Below the pieces are notes generated by a model. That model was not told where the DNA came from and made no database searches. It worked only from the letters and a program-made list of their open reading frames with translations. Position numbers and translations under genes: made by a program. Source: Candidatus Latescibacterota bacterium (lineage in GTDB: Bacteria > Krumholzibacteriota > Krumholzibacteriia > WVZY01 > JAKEHA01). From it: a DNA stretch of 7,399 bases. Position 1 is the first letter of the stretch. The number at the start of each line of letters is the position of its first letter. Where the stretch lies: assembly GCA_022615275.1 (NCBI GenBank), contig JAKEHA010000183.1, forward strand, positions 1-7,399, written 5' to 3'. Positions 5,937-7,399 of the stretch are shown one piece after another.

Positions 5937-6698
5937 TTAGTTGACGAAACGGAACCGGTTACCCGGGTGCACGACGTGCACGTCGACGTTGGGAGCCAGA
6001 TCGTTGGCGTGCTCGACGAAGTCGTACGGGGGATCGATCAGGAAGCGCGGGCGTAGCCAGCCCATCCCGAGGGGCGCGAAGGTGCCCCAGTGGATGGGAA
6101 TCGCGGTGTGCGGCCGCAGCATGGTCAGCGATTCGGCGGCGCGGCGCGGATTCATGTGCCCGTCACCGAGTGTCGGTCCCCAGCCCCACACGGGCAGGAG
6201 TGCCACGTCGAGCGCGTCGTGTATGCCGTCCATCTCGGGGAAGATATCGGTGTCGCCGGCGAAATAGACGGCGCGGTCCCCGTGCACGATGAAGCCGACC
6301 GTCTCGGCCTCGGGGCCGAACGGAAAGCGCGTGCCGTCGTGGGTGGCGAGTGTTGCCTCGATGTCGACCGAACCGACTCGCGTCCACCCGCCGGGCTTCA
6401 CTTCCTCCACGCGACGGAACCCGTCGCGCGCCAAGAGATCGCCGCTGCCTTCCGGCGCGATCAGGCGCACGTCGCGCCCCAGGCGTCGAAGGGACGGCAG
6501 ATCGAGGTGGTCCAAGTGGGCGTGCGAGATCAGCACGGCGTCGAGTTCGTGGGACCACGACGGATCGACGGTGCTGGACTGGCGGCGGATGTGCCCGACG
6601 CGATCGCGCAGAACCGGGTCGGTCAGGAGGCGTACGCCGTCCATCTCGATCAGGCAGGTGGCATGTCCGACGTATGTAATATGGAGCGGTGCTCGCAT
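5937..6698 (-). CDS. Metallo-beta-lactamase-fold hydrolase (UlaG/NAPE-PLD-like)
   Basis: A 253-residue cytosolic MBL-fold protein of the Lactamase_B_2 type (UlaG lactonase or NAPE-PLD-like). It opens with HITYVGHATCLIEMDG and LLTDPVL, typical of this group. Metal-binding motif SHAHLDHLD gives His59, His61, Asp63 and His64. Further candidate ligands are His120 (ATHDG), Asp149 (FAGDTD) and His203 (IPIHWGT). The PVWGWGPTLGDGHM segment is also characteristic of the NAPE-PLD-like branch. The ATG at 6698 is chosen because family homology starts immediately after it. The longer frame from 6827 adds 43 residues of low-quality sequence across the promoter. No strong Shine-Dalgarno is visible. It is the first gene of a likely three-gene operon. 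NAPE-PLD-type members cleave phosphodiesters, so pairing with a phosphodiesterase-fold protein may point to a lipid or phosphodiester substrate, but this is inference. Confidence 0.92.
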   Translation of the reverse strand: MRAPLHITYVGHATCLIEMDGVRLLTDPVLRDRVGHIRRQSSTVDPSWSHELDAVLISHAHLDHLDLPSLRRLGRDVRLIAPEGSGDLLARDGFRRVEEVKPGGWTRVGSVDIEATLATHDGTRFPFGPEAETVGFIVHGDRAVYFAGDTDIFPEMDGIHDALDVALLPVWGWGPTLGDGHMNPRRAAESLTMLRPHTAIPIHWGTFAPLGMGWLRPRFLIDPPYDFVEHANDLAPNVDVHVVHPGNRFRFVN

Positions 6699-6792
6699 GC
6701 GTCGATATTTCTGCAAAGACCCGGCCAAGCGGTTGGTGGCGGCGGGATGGGAACGGTTGGGGTGTCCTATTCCTGTTTGGGGACTCGCGGGA

Positions 6793-6820
6793 AATATAAC
6801 AGCCGTCCCGCGGCTTGCAA
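6793..6820 (-). promoter_or_regulatory. Putative promoter of the hydrolase-phosphodiesterase-kinase operon
   Basis: On the minus strand, TTGCAA (6820-6815, 4/6 to -35) and TATATT (6798-6793, 5/6 to -10) are separated by 16 bases. This AT-rich hexamer stands out in GC-rich surroundings. Transcription would start near 6786, leaving a leader of about 88 bases before the ATG at 6698. Confidence 0.5.
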
Positions 6821-6864
6821 GAGGCAACTCCGAGGAGCACCGGAAAGGCCCTCCACGAATCCCC

Positions 6865-6893
6865 TTCCAAACGCGACTAGCGGAGCATAGACT
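6865..6893 (+). promoter_or_regulatory. Weak candidate promoter of the response-regulator gene
   Basis: TTCCAA (6865-6870, 3/6) and TAGACT (6888-6893, 4/6) are 17 bases apart and would start transcription about 30 bases before the ATG. The position is right but the hexamers are poor, so this is tentative. Confidence 0.25.
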
Positions 6894-6930
6894 CTTCTAC
6901 CGAGTAGGGCCACGGATGAAGGAGGGAGAC

Positions 6931-7290
6931 ATGAAGCCCCGTGTGTTGGTGGTGGACGACGAGCCGCAGATACGCAGCATGCTGCGTGAGTCGCTCACCC
7001 GTGCCGGTTTCGACGTGAGTGAAGCCTCCGACGGTAAGGAGGCGATCGAGACGCTTCGCAAGAATTCCTTCGACGTCGTTGTCGCGGACATCCTGATGCC
7101 CGAGAAAGACGGCCTCGAAGTCATCATGTACCTCCAGCGCGAGAGCCCCCTCACCAAGTGCGTTGCCATCAGCGCCCCGAGCAACCGCGTCTTCTTGCAG
7201 AGCGCCCAGCTCCTGGGAGCGACGCGCGTGGTCGAGAAGCCGTTCACCGCCGCGGAAATCGAAGCGGCCGTTCGCGCCGTCCTTTCGTAG
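6931..7290 (+). CDS. Stand-alone response regulator receiver protein (CheY-like)
   Basis: A 119-residue single receiver domain with no output domain. Key residues are present: acidic pocket Asp9/Asp10 (LVVDDEP), phospho-acceptor Asp53 (VVADILMP), Ser81 at the conserved Thr/Ser switch position (AISAPS) and Lys103 (VEKPF). The protein ends at the last receiver helix. The ATG at 6931 follows a strong GGAGGGAGAC ribosome site; an in-frame ATG at 6916 lies before that site and is less likely. A much longer frame reaching back to 6289 is antisense to the hydrolase and is not real. It diverges from the operon ending in the hybrid kinase, so it may receive phosphate from that kinase and act by protein contact, but the pairing rests on proximity only. 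Confidence 0.93.
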   Translation: MKPRVLVVDDEPQIRSMLRESLTRAGFDVSEASDGKEAIETLRKNSFDVVVADILMPEKDGLEVIMYLQRESPLTKCVAISAPSNRVFLQSAQLLGATRVVEKPFTAAEIEAAVRAVLS

Positions 7291-7292
7291 CC

Positions 7293-7399
7293 AACGCGGC
7301 CGTCGGGGAGCACACCCACGTCGTGGACGGGAACGATGCCGGGGTGCTCGAGGCGCGCCAGGATGCGCGCTTCGTCGAGCATGCGCGCGCGGCGGGCTC
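7293..7399 (-). pseudogene. Truncated Hanks-type Ser/Thr protein kinase fragment (N-lobe)
   Basis: Read on the minus strand from the right edge, the frame gives RMLDEARILARLEHPGIV followed by PVHDVGVLPDGRV. This is a clear match to the kinase N-lobe: the alpha-C helix with its conserved Glu, the LEHPGIVPV strand region, then the turn before the hinge. A normal kinase would continue with an F/Y-x-V/M hinge and the catalytic HRD and DFG loops. Here kinase-like sequence stops at Val (7293-7295), and the frame then runs antisense through the receiver gene (on to 6897) with no kinase motifs. The catalytic lobe is therefore missing and the gene looks broken, although its N-terminus outside the window may be intact. 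An assembly join at this point would give the same picture. Confidence 0.65.

Larger units (their letters stand above)
6699..6930. other. Divergent intergenic region
   Basis: This 232-base region separates the minus-strand operon from the plus-strand receiver gene. Apart from the two promoter candidates and the receiver gene's ribosome site, I see no gene or strong repeat in it. Frames that cross it belong to extensions of flanking genes or their antisense. Confidence 0.5.

Noticed and set aside
6699..6827. 43-residue N-terminal extension of the MBL hydrolase
   Set aside because: The added residues have no family similarity and cross the best promoter candidate. UlaG-like proteins begin within a few residues of the HITYVGHAT strand.
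6897..7292. Continuation of the kinase-fragment frame through the receiver gene
   Set aside because: It is antisense to a receiver domain with all key residues and shows no kinase hinge, HRD or DFG motif.

Overview
The window is GC-rich, compact bacterial DNA with strong third-position G/C bias. It resembles large, signalling-rich environmental genomes such as Myxococcota/Deltaproteobacteria, but the sequence alone does not fix the taxon. There are no rRNA or tRNA genes, no CRISPR array and no transposase.

The most important content is a 73-codon gene at 1985-2206 (+) that ordinary gene callers would miss, because codon 11 is TGA. Read through as selenocysteine, it gives a complete SelW-like (Rdx family) protein with a Cys-Ile-Pro-Sec motif. 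It has a strong Shine-Dalgarno site, a plausible sigma-70 promoter and a perfect 8-bp hairpin just downstream of the UGA, placed like a bacterial SECIS element. If the call is right, the organism has selenocysteine machinery encoded elsewhere.

Layout, left to right. (1) 1-534 (-): N-terminal part of an unrecognised membrane-anchored protein that runs off the left edge. (2) 535-716: a gap with inverted repeats only. (3) 717-1898 (-): membrane-anchored SGNH/GDSL-type hydrolase, divergent from (4) the selenoprotein at 1985-2206 (+). (5) A three-gene minus-strand unit transcribed from about 6786 down to 2211: a UlaG-type metallo-beta-lactamase-fold hydrolase (5937-6698), a membrane protein fusing a holin-4/YvlD-like four-helix region to an alkaline-phosphatase-superfamily phosphodiesterase (3852-5918), and a hybrid PAS histidine kinase with a C-terminal receiver (2211-3833). 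The two gaps inside this unit are 18 bases each, which suggests an operon. (6) 6931-7290 (+): a stand-alone response-regulator receiver, divergent from the operon. (7) 7293-7399 (-): a piece of a Hanks-type Ser/Thr kinase whose recognisable homology stops two bases past the receiver gene's stop codon, so it looks truncated.

The operon joins two metal-dependent hydrolase folds to a sensor kinase that lacks a DNA-binding output. The nearby stand-alone receiver is a candidate partner, but this is inferred from proximity only.
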